NCBI GenBank assembly: GCA_035764725.1
Contig: DASTYT010000014.1
Location: 1-42,927, forward strand
Direction of reading: 5' to 3'
DNA length: 42,927 bases
Origin: Candidatus Methylomirabilota bacterium
GTDB lineage: Bacteria; Methylomirabilota; Methylomirabilia; Rokubacteriales; CSP1-6
Shown here: one piece after another, positions 16,577 through 24,918 of the stretch
Layout: every line of letters starts with the position of its first letter
How positions within the stretch are numbered: the first letter of the stretch is position 1
Position numbers and translations under genes: made by a program
Notes under the pieces: generated by a model
Told to the model about the DNA's origin: nothing
Databases searched by the model: none
Seen by the model: only the letters and a program-made list of their open reading frames with translations

Positions 16577-17104
16577 ATGCCGGAGGGCCGGCCCGGAAAA
16601 GTACTGATCGCCCGAGAGGAGATCGCCGAGCGTGTGAGCGAGCTCGGCCGCGCCATCGGCCGTGAGTACGCGGGACGCAACCCGCTGCTCGTGGGCGTCC
16701 TCAAGGGCGCCGCCATCTTCCTCTCGGATCTGGTCCGCGCCATCCCCGTGCCCATCGCCATCGACTTCATGGGCGTGAGCTCCTACGGCAGCCAGGTGAA
16801 ATCCTCCGGCATCGTGCGGCTGACGTCGGACCTTTCGGTCTCGATCGAGGGCCGCGACGTGCTGATCGTCGAGGACGTGGTCGACTCCGGCCGGACGCTC
16901 GACTATCTCCGGCGCAACTTCGCCACCCGCCGGCCGCGCAGCGTCGGCGTGTGCGCCCTCCTGGACAAGATCGAGCGCCGCGTGGTGGACGTGGCGGTGG
17001 ACTACGTGGGCTTCGTGATCCCCGACCACTTCGTGGTGGGGTACGGGTTCGACGTGGGGGGCACCTACCGGGGTCTCCCGGACATCCACATACTCGAACC
17101 CTAG
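16577..17104 (+). CDS. hpt: Hypoxanthine phosphoribosyltransferase
   Basis: A 175-aa purine salvage enzyme converting hypoxanthine (and guanine) with PRPP to IMP or GMP. The PRPP-binding motif is VLIVEDVVDSGRTLDYL (about residues 94-110). Other family features are LLVGVLKGAAIFLSDLVRAI, IDFMGVSSYG in the flexible loop, and the C-terminal YVGFVIPDHFVVGYGFD, where the Asp-containing loop reads the base. It begins 8 nt after the SPOR stop and is probably in that transcript. In many genomes hpt lies next to ftsH, as here. Confidence 0.93.
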   Translation: MPEGRPGKVLIAREEIAERVSELGRAIGREYAGRNPLLVGVLKGAAIFLSDLVRAIPVPIAIDFMGVSSYGSQVKSSGIVRLTSDLSVSIEGRDVLIVEDVVDSGRTLDYLRRNFATRRPRSVGVCALLDKIERRVVDVAVDYVGFVIPDHFVVGYGFDVGGTYRGLPDIHILEP

Positions 17105-17191
17105 CCCGGTCAGGCCCCCGCGTCCCGGGCCCGGAGCCCCGGGGCGTCGATTCGTGGGGGAGGTCCCGGGTATGTCTATCGGGGCGTGTGT

Positions 17192-17197
17192 TATACT
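17192..17197 (+). promoter_or_regulatory. Putative extended -10 for ftsH (leaderless)
   Basis: TGT-TATACT ends at 17197, 9 nt before the ATG at 17207. There is no Shine-Dalgarno between them and no clear -35. The hexamer is 5 of 6 to the TATAAT consensus. Confidence 0.5.
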
Positions 17198-17206
17198 TTT
17201 TTCGCC

Positions 17207-19021
17207 ATGAATCCCTTCTACAAGAACCTTGCCCTCTGGATGGTGATCGGCCTCATCGTCATCGTCCTCTTCAACCTGTTCCAGGCCAAGGAGTCACCGC
17301 GAGACGAGATCGTCTTCTCGGACTTCCTCAAGAAGGTCGAGACAGGCGAGGTGCGCGAGGTGACGCTGAGGGGCAATTCGGTGAGCGGGAAGCTCGCCAA
17401 CGGCGAGTCCTTTCGAACGATGACCGCAGATTATCCGGACCTCGTCAAGGCGCTGAAGGATCGTGGCGTGCGCATCATCGTGAAGCCGATAGACGGCAAC
17501 CCCTCCTACTTCGCGATCTTCCTGCAATGGGTGCCGATGCTCCTCTTCATCGGGGTCTGGATCTTCTTCATGCGCCAGATGCAGGGCGGGGGCGCCAAGG
17601 CCCTGTCCTTCGGCAAGGCGCGCGCGCGGCTCATCTCCGAGAAGCAGAACAAGGTCACGTTCCAGGACGTGGCCGGGGTGGATGAGGCCAAGGAAGAGCT
17701 GCGCGAGATCATCGAGTTCCTCAAGGACCCGCCCCGCTTCCAGAAGCTCGGCGGCAAGATCCCCAAGGGCGTGCTCCTCGTGGGTCCTCCCGGCACCGGC
17801 AAGACCCTCCTCGCCAAGGCCATCGCGGGCGAGGCCAATGTGCCCTTCTTCTCGATCTCCGGCTCCGACTTCGTGGAGATGTTCGTGGGCGTGGGCGCCT
17901 CGCGTGTGCGCGACCTGTTCGAGCAGGGCAAGAAGCACGCCCCCTGCATCATCTTCATGGACGAGATCGACGCGGTCGGCCGGCATCGCGGCGCGGGCCT
18001 GGGCGGCGGCCACGACGAGCGCGAGCAGACGCTCAATCAGCTCCTCGTCGAGATGGACGGCTTCGAGACCAACGAGGGCGTGATCCTCATCGCCGCCACC
18101 AACCGGCCCGACGTGCTCGATCCCGCGCTGCTGCGGCCGGGACGCTTCGACCGGCAGGTCGTGGTGGCCCGTCCCGACGTGAAGGGCCGCGAGGAGATCC
18201 TCAAGGTGCACTCGCGCCGGATCCCGCTCGCGCCGAAGGTCGAGCTCACCGTGCTGGCCCGCGGCACCTCCGGCTTCTCGGGCGCGGACCTCGCCAACCT
18301 CGTCAACGAGGCGGCGCTGCTCGCGGCGCGGCAGGACAAGAAGGTCGTGGAGATGATCGACTTCGAGAACGCCAAGGACAAGGTGCTGATGGGCGTCGAG
18401 CGCCGCTCCATGATCATCCCCGAGTCTGAGAAGCGCACCACCGCCTATCACGAGGGCGGGCACGCGCTGGTGGCGTATCTGCTTCCCGGCGCCGATCCGC
18501 TGCACAAGGTCACGATCATCCCGCGCGGGCGGGCCCTCGGCCTCACCATGCAGCTGCCCACCGACGACCGCTACAGCTACTCGCGCGAGTACCTGATCAA
18601 CCAGATCACGATCCTCCTGGGTGGCCGCGCCGCCGAGGAGCTGGTGTTCCAGCAGCAGACCACCGGCGCCGGCAACGACCTCGAGAAGGCCACCGAGATG
18701 GCGCGCAAGATGGTCTGCGAGTGGGGCATGTCGGACAAGATGGGCCCGCTCACCTTCGGCAAGGGGGAAGAGCACATTTTCCTTGGACGAGAAGTCTCGC
18801 GTCCCAAGGACTACAGCGAGGACACCGCGGTCCTGATCGACTCCGAGATCAAGCGCATCGTCACCGACTGCGCCACCCGCGCCCGGCAGCTCCTCGAGAC
18901 CAACCTGGAGAAGCTCCATGCCCTCGCCCGCGCCCTCCTCGAGCGCGAGACCCTCGACGGCGAGGAGATCAACCGTATTCTCATCACGCGACCCTTCCAG
19001 GAGGCGCCGGCCCCGGCCTAG
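17207..19021 (+). CDS. ftsH: ATP-dependent zinc metalloprotease FtsH
   Basis: A 604-aa inner-membrane AAA+ protease degrading misfolded membrane proteins and short-lived regulators. It has a transmembrane helix at about 7-25, a periplasmic domain to about 100, a second helix around 105-123 and then the AAA+ domain: Walker A GPPGTGKT (193-200), Walker [12 protein letters not shown], and the second region of homology [21 protein letters not shown]. The zinc protease motif is H415-E-G-G-H419, a G-for-A variant of HEAGH, with the third ligand region [12 protein letters not shown]. The ATG at 17207 gives the standard [15 protein letters not shown] N-terminus. It leads the long operon through the VOC gene. 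Confidence 0.96.
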   Translation: MNPFYKNLALWMVIGLIVIVLFNLFQAKESPRDEIVFSDFLKKVETGEVREVTLRGNSVSGKLANGESFRTMTADYPDLVKALKDRGVRIIVKPIDGNPSYFAIFLQWVPMLLFIGVWIFFMRQMQGGGAKALSFGKARARLISEKQNKVTFQDVAGVDEAKEELREIIEFLKDPPRFQKLGGKIPKGVLLVGPPGTGKTLLAKAIAGEANVPFFSISGSDFVEMFVGVGASRVRDLFEQGKKHAPCIIFMDEIDAVGRHRGAGLGGGHDEREQTLNQLLVEMDGFETNEGVILIAATNRPDVLDPALLRPGRFDRQVVVARPDVKGREEILKVHSRRIPLAPKVELTVLARGTSGFSGADLANLVNEAALLAARQDKKVVEMIDFENAKDKVLMGVERRSMIIPESEKRTTAYHEGGHALVAYLLPGADPLHKVTIIPRGRALGLTMQLPTDDRYSYSREYLINQITILLGGRAAEELVFQQQTTGAGNDLEKATEMARKMVCEWGMSDKMGPLTFGKGEEHIFLGREVSRPKDYSEDTAVLIDSEIKRIVTDCATRARQLLETNLEKLHALARALLERETLDGEEINRILITRPFQEAPAPA

Positions 19022-19053
19022 CGCTGGAGCGGCGTGGATCCTCGGCCAGAGCG

Positions 19054-19908
19054 ATGAATCGCGCGTCCCTGGCGGGGCTGATGCTGGGGGACGGGCGCGA
19101 CGTGGCGGTGATGGGCGCCCTCAATCTGAGCCCTGACTCGTTCTACGCGGGCTCGGTCATGACCTCCCGGGACGCCCTGCTCGCCGCCGCCGACTCGATG
19201 GTCAGCCAGGGCGCGGCCATCCTCGACGTCGGCGCCATGTCGACCGCGCCCTATCTCGCTGGCGAGATCGAGCCGGCGCAGGAGGCCGACCGCCTGGGCG
19301 ACGCCCTGCAGCTCCTCGTGGGCAAGCTCGGCGTGCCCGTGTCCGCGGACACGAGCCGGGCCGAGCCGGCGCGCGCGGCGCTCCAGGCGGGCGCCCGGAT
19401 CATCAACGACGTGCGCGGCCTCAGCGCCGACCCGGGCTTAGCGCGGGCAGTGGCGGAGGCGGGGGTTGGGCTCATCGTGATGGCCTCGGAGCGCGGGGGC
19501 CACGAGGGCATGGCCCCGATCGACACGGTGACCGAGCTTCTGGCGGAAAGCCTCACCCTGGCCGCGCAGGCCGGCATACCCGCCGAGCACATCGTCGTCG
19601 ATCCCGGCATCGGCTTCTTCCGTCGCCGGGGCATGCCCTGGTACGAGTGGGACTGCCGCATCCTCGGCGACCTCGGCGCGCTGCGCGCGCTGGGCCGGCC
19701 CCTCTGCGTGGGGGTCTCCCGCAAGTCCTTCATCGGCGCCCTCGACCTGCGCGCAATCGAGCCGGCGGACCGGCTGCCCGGCTCGCTCGCCGCCACCGCC
19801 GCCGCCGTGCTCGGCGGTGCGCACCTGATCCGCACTCACGACGTGGCCGCCACCGTCCAGGCGGTGCGGGTCGCCCAGGCCATCGGCCGCACGGGTGGCT
19901 GCGCATGA
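19054..19908 (+). CDS. folP: Dihydropteroate synthase (divergent pterin/pyrophosphate loop)
   Basis: A 284-aa DHPS-fold TIM barrel that would condense 6-hydroxymethyl-dihydropterin pyrophosphate with p-aminobenzoate. Conserved parts are NLSPDSF (24-30), SADTSRAE, INDVRGLSAD, VVDPGIGFF, VGVSRKSFIG and LIRTHDV at the end. The loop normally reading GGESTRPG is here G60-A-M-S-T-A-P66, so the Glu and Arg of that loop are replaced. The FGK that usually follows DPGIG is FRRRG. The synteny ftsH-folP-glmM is the classical one, which supports a true FolP, but the substitutions are unusual. It starts at ATG 19054, 33 nt after ftsH, and overlaps cdaA by 4 nt. Confidence 0.85.
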   Translation: MNRASLAGLMLGDGRDVAVMGALNLSPDSFYAGSVMTSRDALLAAADSMVSQGAAILDVGAMSTAPYLAGEIEPAQEADRLGDALQLLVGKLGVPVSADTSRAEPARAALQAGARIINDVRGLSADPGLARAVAEAGVGLIVMASERGGHEGMAPIDTVTELLAESLTLAAQAGIPAEHIVVDPGIGFFRRRGMPWYEWDCRILGDLGALRALGRPLCVGVSRKSFIGALDLRAIEPADRLPGSLAATAAAVLGGAHLIRTHDVAATVQAVRVAQAIGRTGGCA

Positions 19909-20738
19909 GCGCCGTGCTGGCCGTCATCCAGTCGTTCCGGCTGCGCGACGCGGTGGACATCATCCTCGTGGCGGTGGTGATCTACCGCGTGCTCGTGATG
20001 TTCCGCGGCACCCGCGCCGTGCAAATGCTGGCGGGGCTGGGGGGCCTCATGATCGCCTCCTTCCTCGCCCGCCGGCTCGACCTCTTCAGCACGAGCTGGA
20101 TCCTGGAGAACTTCTGGTCGGTGTGGGTGCTCGCCCTCGTGGTGCTGTTCCAGCCCGAGTTCCGCCGGGCCCTGGCGCAGATCGGCCAGAGCCCGCTGCT
20201 GCAGGCGCTGCTGGGCGCCCGCGGCGAGCAGCAGGGGCATGTGATCGACGATGTGGTGAAGGCGGCGGAGTCGCTCGCGGCCAAGCGCATGGGGGCGCTC
20301 ATCGTCCTCGAGCGCTCCACCGGACTCCGCAACTACGCCGAGCTCGGGGTGCCGCTGGACGCGCTCGTTTCCTCCGACCTCCTCGTGAGCCTGTTCCTCC
20401 CGTACTCGCCGCTTCACGACGGCGCCGTGTTCATCCGCGACAATCGCGTGGCGGCGGCGGGCTGCTTCCTGCCGCTGTCCCGCAACACGCAGCTGGGTCG
20501 CGCGCTCGGGACGCGCCATCGCGCCGCGGTCGGGCTATCCGAGGAAACCGATGCCGTGGTGCTCGTGGTGTCCGAGGAGAGCGGTCGCATCTCGCTCGCC
20601 GTGGGCGGCCACATGGAGAGCCCGCTGGACCGCGAAGCGCTGCGGCAGCGGCTCGGCGATCTCTTCGCTCTCGCCGGCGCGCCCACGCCCCGCCGCACCG
20701 GTTTCCGCCTCCCCGCGTGGGAGTGGCTGCGCAAGTGA
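19905..20738 (+). CDS. cdaA: Diadenylate cyclase
   Basis: A 277-aa CdaA making the second messenger cyclic di-AMP from two ATP at the inner membrane. Three hydrophobic segments occupy about residues 1-85, followed by FQPEFRRALAQIG, a coiled stretch and the DAC domain. The catalytic DGA is at 172-174 (SPLHDGAVFI) and RHR at 204-206 (LGTRHRAAVGLSE). The order cdaA-cdaR-glmM is the conserved c-di-AMP operon of Gram-positives that also occurs in several diderm phyla; GlmM is known to bind and restrain CdaA. It starts at ATG 19905 with a 4-nt overlap with folP. Confidence 0.94.
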   Translation: MSAVLAVIQSFRLRDAVDIILVAVVIYRVLVMFRGTRAVQMLAGLGGLMIASFLARRLDLFSTSWILENFWSVWVLALVVLFQPEFRRALAQIGQSPLLQALLGARGEQQGHVIDDVVKAAESLAAKRMGALIVLERSTGLRNYAELGVPLDALVSSDLLVSLFLPYSPLHDGAVFIRDNRVAAAGCFLPLSRNTQLGRALGTRHRAAVGLSEETDAVVLVVSEESGRISLAVGGHMESPLDREALRQRLGDLFALAGAPTPRRTGFRLPAWEWLRK

Positions 20739-21124
20739 GGCGCCTCCTCCGGCACTGGGAGCTCAAGCTGGCGGCGCTGGTCCTCTCCTTCGCGCTTTGG
20801 GTCTTCGTCATGACGTCCGAGAAGGCCGAGGTGGTCATGGCGGCTCCCGTGGAGCTCGACGCCATCCCGCAGGGCCTGGAGGTCGTGGGCGACCGGCCGG
20901 ACAGCGTGGACGTGCAGCTCCATGGTCTCCGCGCCGTCCTCGCCCGCGTGGGTCCCGAACAGGTGCGGGCGCACGTGAGCCTGGCCGGGGCGCGGGCGGG
21001 CGAGGTGGTGGTCCGCCTCGTGCCCGACCAGATCTCCGCGCCCACCGGGGTGACAGTGCTGCGCGTGAGCCCCTCCCGCGTGCGCGTGGTGCTCGAGAGG
21101 CGGCGCGCGGAGGTCCGTCCATGA
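20735..21124 (+). CDS. cdaR: YbbR-domain protein, short CdaR-like
   Basis: A 129-aa protein with one N-terminal membrane helix (about 8-28, WELKLAALVLSFALWVFV) and a single YbbR-like beta domain (about 35-120: APVELDAIPQGLEVVGDRPDSVDVQLHGLRAVLARV, then SLAGARAGE). Typical CdaR has three or four YbbR repeats, so this is a minimal form. CdaR interacts with CdaA from the outer face of the membrane and tunes c-di-AMP output. Position between cdaA and glmM supports that role. It starts at GTG 20735, overlapping both neighbours by 4 nt. The symbol is assigned largely by synteny. Confidence 0.82.
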   Translation: MRRLLRHWELKLAALVLSFALWVFVMTSEKAEVVMAAPVELDAIPQGLEVVGDRPDSVDVQLHGLRAVLARVGPEQVRAHVSLAGARAGEVVVRLVPDQISAPTGVTVLRVSPSRVRVVLERRRAEVRP

Positions 21125-22473
21125 GTCGCCTTTTCGGCACCGACGGAATCCGCGGGCTCGCCAACGCCGAGCCCCTCACCACCGAGCTGGCCTTTCGCCT
21201 GGGTCGCCAGCTCACCGCGACCCTGATCGAGCACCACCGCGTGTTGAAGGTGCGCCTGGTCGTGGGGCGGGACACGCGGCAATCCGGGCCCATGCTGGAG
21301 GGCGCGCTGGTGGCGGGCGCGATGTCGGCGGGCGCGGACGTGTTCGCGGTGGGCGTGCTGCCGACCCCGGGCATTGCGTATCTCACGCGCTATCTCGAGG
21401 CGCACGGCGGCGTCGTGATCTCGGCCTCCCACAATCCGTACGAGGACAACGGGATCAAGATCTTCTCCTCGGAAGGCGCGAAGTTCCCCGACGCGTGGGA
21501 AGACGAGATCGAGAGCCGCCTGCGCGGGCCCGACCACGCCCCCAAGCCCACGCGCGCCGACGTGGGGCGGCTCATTCCGTACCGGCACGAAGCGGAGGCG
21601 GACTACGCCGCGCACGCCGAAGGCACCTTCCCGTTCGACCTCCGCGGCCTCCACCTGGTGCTCGACTGCGCGCACGGCGCGACCTACCGGGTGGCGCCGC
21701 GCGTCTTCGAGTCGCTCGGCGCCAAGGTGACGGTGCTGGGGGCGGAACCCGACGGGCAGAACATCAACCGTGGGGTGGGGGCGCTGCACCCGGAGAGCCT
21801 GCAGGCCCGCGTCCGCGGATTGGGCGCCGACCTCGGCGTGGCCTTCGACGGCGACGGCGACCGGCTCATCTGCGTGGACGAGACGGGCGCGGCGCGCGAC
21901 GGGGACTTCGTGTTGGCGATCTGCGGCCGGCACCTGGCCGCGCAGGGGCGTCTGACCGAGCGGGTCGTCGTGAGCACGGTCATGGCCAACCTGGGGCTCG
22001 AGCACTCGCTGCGCGAATCGGGCATCCGCGTGGTCAAGACCCAGGTGGGCGACCGCTACGTCCTGGAGGAGATGGTGCGCATCGGCGCGGTGCTGGGCGG
22101 CGAGCAGTCCGGCCACCTGCTCTTCCTCGACCACGCGACCACCGGAGACGGCATCGTCTCCGCGCTCCAGGTGCTCGCCGTGATGCGGGAGACCGGTCAG
22201 CCGCTGTCCGCGCTGGCCCGCTGCCTCACGAAGTTCCCCCAGGTGCTCGTCAACGTGCCCGTGCGCGCCAAGCCGCCGCTCGATTCCATCGAGGGACTGC
22301 ATCCGCGCATGCAGAGGCTCGAGGGCGAGATGAACGGCGCCGGTCGCATCCTGCTGCGCTACTCGGGCACCGAGCTCTTGGCGCGCGTCATGGTCGAGGG
22401 GCAGGAGCAGACCCAGATCGAGAGCATCGCCCAGGAGCTCGCCGGCATCATCCACCGCGCCATCGGCCCGTGA
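21121..22473 (+). CDS. glmM: Phosphoglucosamine mutase
   Basis: A 450-aa GlmM, full length. It converts glucosamine-6-phosphate to glucosamine-1-phosphate for UDP-GlcNAc, peptidoglycan and LPS. The N-terminus MSRLFGTDGIRG is diagnostic. The phosphoserine loop is VISASHNP with Ser103 as the phosphorylated residue, the metal-binding loop is FDGDGDR (near residue 243), then GGEQSGHLLF and the phosphate-binding RYSGTELLARVMVEG. It starts at ATG 21121 in the cdaR stop. In the c-di-AMP operon it also acts as a regulator of CdaA in characterised bacteria. Confidence 0.96.
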   Translation: MSRLFGTDGIRGLANAEPLTTELAFRLGRQLTATLIEHHRVLKVRLVVGRDTRQSGPMLEGALVAGAMSAGADVFAVGVLPTPGIAYLTRYLEAHGGVVISASHNPYEDNGIKIFSSEGAKFPDAWEDEIESRLRGPDHAPKPTRADVGRLIPYRHEAEADYAAHAEGTFPFDLRGLHLVLDCAHGATYRVAPRVFESLGAKVTVLGAEPDGQNINRGVGALHPESLQARVRGLGADLGVAFDGDGDRLICVDETGAARDGDFVLAICGRHLAAQGRLTERVVVSTVMANLGLEHSLRESGIRVVKTQVGDRYVLEEMVRIGAVLGGEQSGHLLFLDHATTGDGIVSALQVLAVMRETGQPLSALARCLTKFPQVLVNVPVRAKPPLDSIEGLHPRMQRLEGEMNGAGRILLRYSGTELLARVMVEGQEQTQIESIAQELAGIIHRAIGP

Positions 22474-22925
22474 GCGCGCCCGCGGGGGAGTCGATCCGCG
22501 GCATCGGCGTGGACCTGGCGAAGATCGACCGGTTTCGTCGCATCGTGGCGCGGTGGGACGAGCGCTTCATCCGCCGCGTGTTCACCGACGGCGAGATCGC
22601 CTACTGCCAGCGGCATCGCGATCCCGTGCCGCACTTCGCCGCACGCTTCGCCGCCAAGGAAGCGGCGCTGAAGGCGCTCGGCACCGGGCTTTCCATGGGC
22701 GTGAGCTGGCGGGAGCTCGAGGTGCGGCGCGAGCGAGGGCAGGCCCCGACCATGGCGCTCTCCGGCCGTTCGGCCGCCATCGCGCAATCGCGCGGAGCCA
22801 CCCGCGTCCTCGTCTCGCTGACCCACGACGGCGACTACGCGTTCGCCCAGGTGATGCTGGTCGGCGAGGGCCCCGCGCCGGGTCGCGGCGGTCCCGCACC
22901 TGCGCCGCGCGCCGCCGGAGCCTGA
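22470..22925 (+). CDS. acpS: Holo-[acyl-carrier-protein] synthase
   Basis: A 151-aa AcpS that transfers 4'-phosphopantetheine from CoA to ACP. It has the metal-binding GIGVDLAKIDRF (Asp15) and the second signature RFAAKEAALKALGTG, where the Glu and Lys are catalytic. The C-terminal VSLTHDGDYAFAQVML is also typical. A Gly/Pro/Ala-rich tail of about 20 residues extends beyond the normal end and is probably disordered. It starts at GTG 22470, overlapping the glmM stop by 4 nt. The glmM-acpS-nnr order is common in bacteria. Confidence 0.94.
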   Translation: MSAPAGESIRGIGVDLAKIDRFRRIVARWDERFIRRVFTDGEIAYCQRHRDPVPHFAARFAAKEAALKALGTGLSMGVSWRELEVRRERGQAPTMALSGRSAAIAQSRGATRVLVSLTHDGDYAFAQVMLVGEGPAPGRGGPAPAPRAAGA

Positions 22926-22927
22926 CG

Positions 22928-24487
22928 GTGCGACCGGTCTTCACCGCGGCGGAGATGCGGGCGCTGGACGCCCGCGCCATCGCGAGCCTCGGCATCCCCG
23001 GCCCGCGGCTCATGGAAAACGCCGGCACGGGAGCGGCGCGCGTCATCGCGCGTCGCTGGGGCCCCCTGCGGCGCCGTGACGTGGTGATCCTCTGCGGCAA
23101 GGGCAACAACGGCGGCGACGGCTTCGTGGTGGCGCGCCGGCTGCGCGCGGCGGGAGCGCGCGTGCGCGTCTTCCTCTTTGCCCGCCGCGCGGAGGTGCGC
23201 GGCGACGCCGCGCTCGCCCTTCGTCGCTGGAGGGGCCGCGTGGAGGAGGTCGCCAGCTCCGCGGGCGTGACGGCGGCGACCGAGGCTGCGGGGCGCGCGG
23301 ACATCGTCGTGGACGCGCTGCTGGGCACCGGCGTCGAGGGACCCGCGCGCGGCCTGATGGGCGACATGATCGCGCGCCTCGAGACGCCACGGCCCGCGGG
23401 GCGCCGCGCGCCGCGCGTGGCCGCGCTGGATCTGCCCTCGGGCCTCCCGTCGGATCACGGCGCGCTCCCCGGCCCGACCGTGCGCGCCGACCTGACCACG
23501 ACGTTTGCCGGCCTCAAGCGCTCGCTGCTGCTCTATCCCGCCGCCGCCCGAGCCGGCGAGGTCGTGGTGGTTCCGATCGGCATCCCCGAGCCCGAGGTGG
23601 GGCGTGGGATCCGCACCTTCGCGGGCGAGGAGGCGGACGCGCGCGCGCCCTTCGGCCCGCGCCCGCCCGACGCCCACAAGGGCACCTACGGCCATCTCCT
23701 CGTGGTGGCGGGCTCGCTCGGAAAGACCGGCGCGGCGGCCCTCGCGTCCCGCGCGGCCCTGCGCGCCGGCGCCGGTCTCGTCACCGCCGCGGTCCCGGCG
23801 TCGCAGCAGCCGGTCGTGGCGATGCTGGGCGCCGAGTACATGACCGAGGCGCTGGCCGAGCATCCCCACGGGTTCCTGGGCCGGGCCGCGGCGGCCCGCG
23901 TGCGCGAGCTCGCCGAGACCATGGATGCGGTCGCGCTGGGACCGGGGCTCTCGCTCGCGGACGAGGCGCAGGCCCTCGCGCGCGAGCTGATCGCCTCGCT
24001 GCCCCGCCCGATGGTGGTGGATGCCGACGCGCTCTCAGCCCTCGCGGGCCATCTCGCCCTGCTCAAGGACGCGGCGGGCCCGCGGGTGCTGACCCCGCAT
24101 CCCGGCGAGATGGCGCGGATGCTCGGCGTAACGGTCGGGGATATTCAGACCGACCGCCTCGAGCGCGCTCGCGACTTCGCCGCCTCGCACCACGTCTGGC
24201 TCGCCCTCAAGGGCGCGGGCACCGTGGTCGCCGGGCCCGACGGCACCGTCTGGATCAATCCCACGGGGAATCCCGGGATGGCCAAGGGAGGCTCGGGCGA
24301 TGTGCTCACCGGGATGACCGGGGCCTTCCTCGCGCGCGGTCTCGAGCCACTGGCCGCGCTCCGCGCCGCCGTGTACCTGCACGGCATGGCGGGCGACCTC
24401 GCCTGCGATCTCGTGGGCGAGGAGGGCATGATCGCCGGCGACATCGTGGAGGCCATTCCGCGGGCCCTGACGCCGGCGCGCGGATGA
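22928..24487 (+). CDS. nnr: Bifunctional NAD(P)H-hydrate repair enzyme (epimerase + dehydratase)
   Basis: A 519-aa fusion. The N-terminal YjeF_N/NAXE epimerase (about 1-215) has FTAAEMRALDARAI, LMENAGTGAARVI, CGKGNNGGDGFVVARRL and VDALLGTGVEG. The C-terminal ribokinase-like NAXD dehydratase (about 235-515) has KGTYGHLLVVAGS, GAGLVTAAVP, VVDADALSAL, LTPHPGEMARML and the catalytic NPGMAKGGSGDVLTGM. Together they repair hydrated NADH and NADPH using ATP or ADP. The start is GTG 22928, 2 nt after the acpS stop. The end overlaps tsaE by 4 nt, a very common pairing. Confidence 0.95.
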   Translation: MRPVFTAAEMRALDARAIASLGIPGPRLMENAGTGAARVIARRWGPLRRRDVVILCGKGNNGGDGFVVARRLRAAGARVRVFLFARRAEVRGDAALALRRWRGRVEEVASSAGVTAATEAAGRADIVVDALLGTGVEGPARGLMGDMIARLETPRPAGRRAPRVAALDLPSGLPSDHGALPGPTVRADLTTTFAGLKRSLLLYPAAARAGEVVVVPIGIPEPEVGRGIRTFAGEEADARAPFGPRPPDAHKGTYGHLLVVAGSLGKTGAAALASRAALRAGAGLVTAAVPASQQPVVAMLGAEYMTEALAEHPHGFLGRAAAARVRELAETMDAVALGPGLSLADEAQALARELIASLPRPMVVDADALSALAGHLALLKDAAGPRVLTPHPGEMARMLGVTVGDIQTDRLERARDFAASHHVWLALKGAGTVVAGPDGTVWINPTGNPGMAKGGSGDVLTGMTGAFLARGLEPLAALRAAVYLHGMAGDLACDLVGEEGMIAGDIVEAIPRALTPARG

Positions 24488-24918
24488 GCGGGCGCGAGCG
24501 CGTCGCGCGCAGCGTCGAGGAGACGCAGGCCGTGGGCGAGGCGCTCGGCGCGCGGCTGGGGCCGGGCGCGGTGGTGGCGTGCGTGGGTGAGCTGGGGGCA
24601 GGGAAGACGTGCTTTCTCCAGGGCGTCGCCCGTGGTCTCGGCGTGACAACCGACGTCACCAGCCCGACCTTCGTGCTGGTCAACGTCTATCGCGGGCGGA
24701 TGCCCGTCTATCACTTGGATGCCTATCGCACCGAGAGCCTGCTCGAGGTCGTGGACCTCGGCCTCGAGGAGATGCTGGACGGCGACGGCGTGACCTTGAT
24801 CGAGTGGGCGGACAAGGTACGGCCGCTGCTACCGGCGCGCGCCATCGTGGTCCGCATCACCGGCCTGGGCGACGAGCCCCGGCGCATCGAGGTGGAGGAG
24901 CCGGGAGCCGAGGCGTGA
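24484..24918 (+). CDS. tsaE: tRNA threonylcarbamoyladenosine biosynthesis ATPase
   Basis: A 144-aa TsaE, the P-loop ATPase that works with TsaB and TsaD to form t6A37 on tRNAs reading ANN codons. Visible are SVEETQAVGEAL, the Walker A-type GELGAGKTCFLQGVARGLGV, VTSPTFVLVNVYRG, VYHLDAYRTE and VTLIEWADKV (Walker B-like). It starts at ATG 24484, overlapping nnr by 4 nt; the stop overlaps the next gene by 4 nt. Confidence 0.95.
   Translation: MSGRERVARSVEETQAVGEALGARLGPGAVVACVGELGAGKTCFLQGVARGLGVTTDVTSPTFVLVNVYRGRMPVYHLDAYRTESLLEVVDLGLEEMLDGDGVTLIEWADKVRPLLPARAIVVRITGLGDEPRRIEVEEPGAEA

Noticed and set aside
17105..17170. GC-rich hairpins after hpt as an intrinsic terminator
   Set aside because: Stems such as CCCGGG/CCCGGG can be drawn but there is no T-run until the ftsH -10 region.
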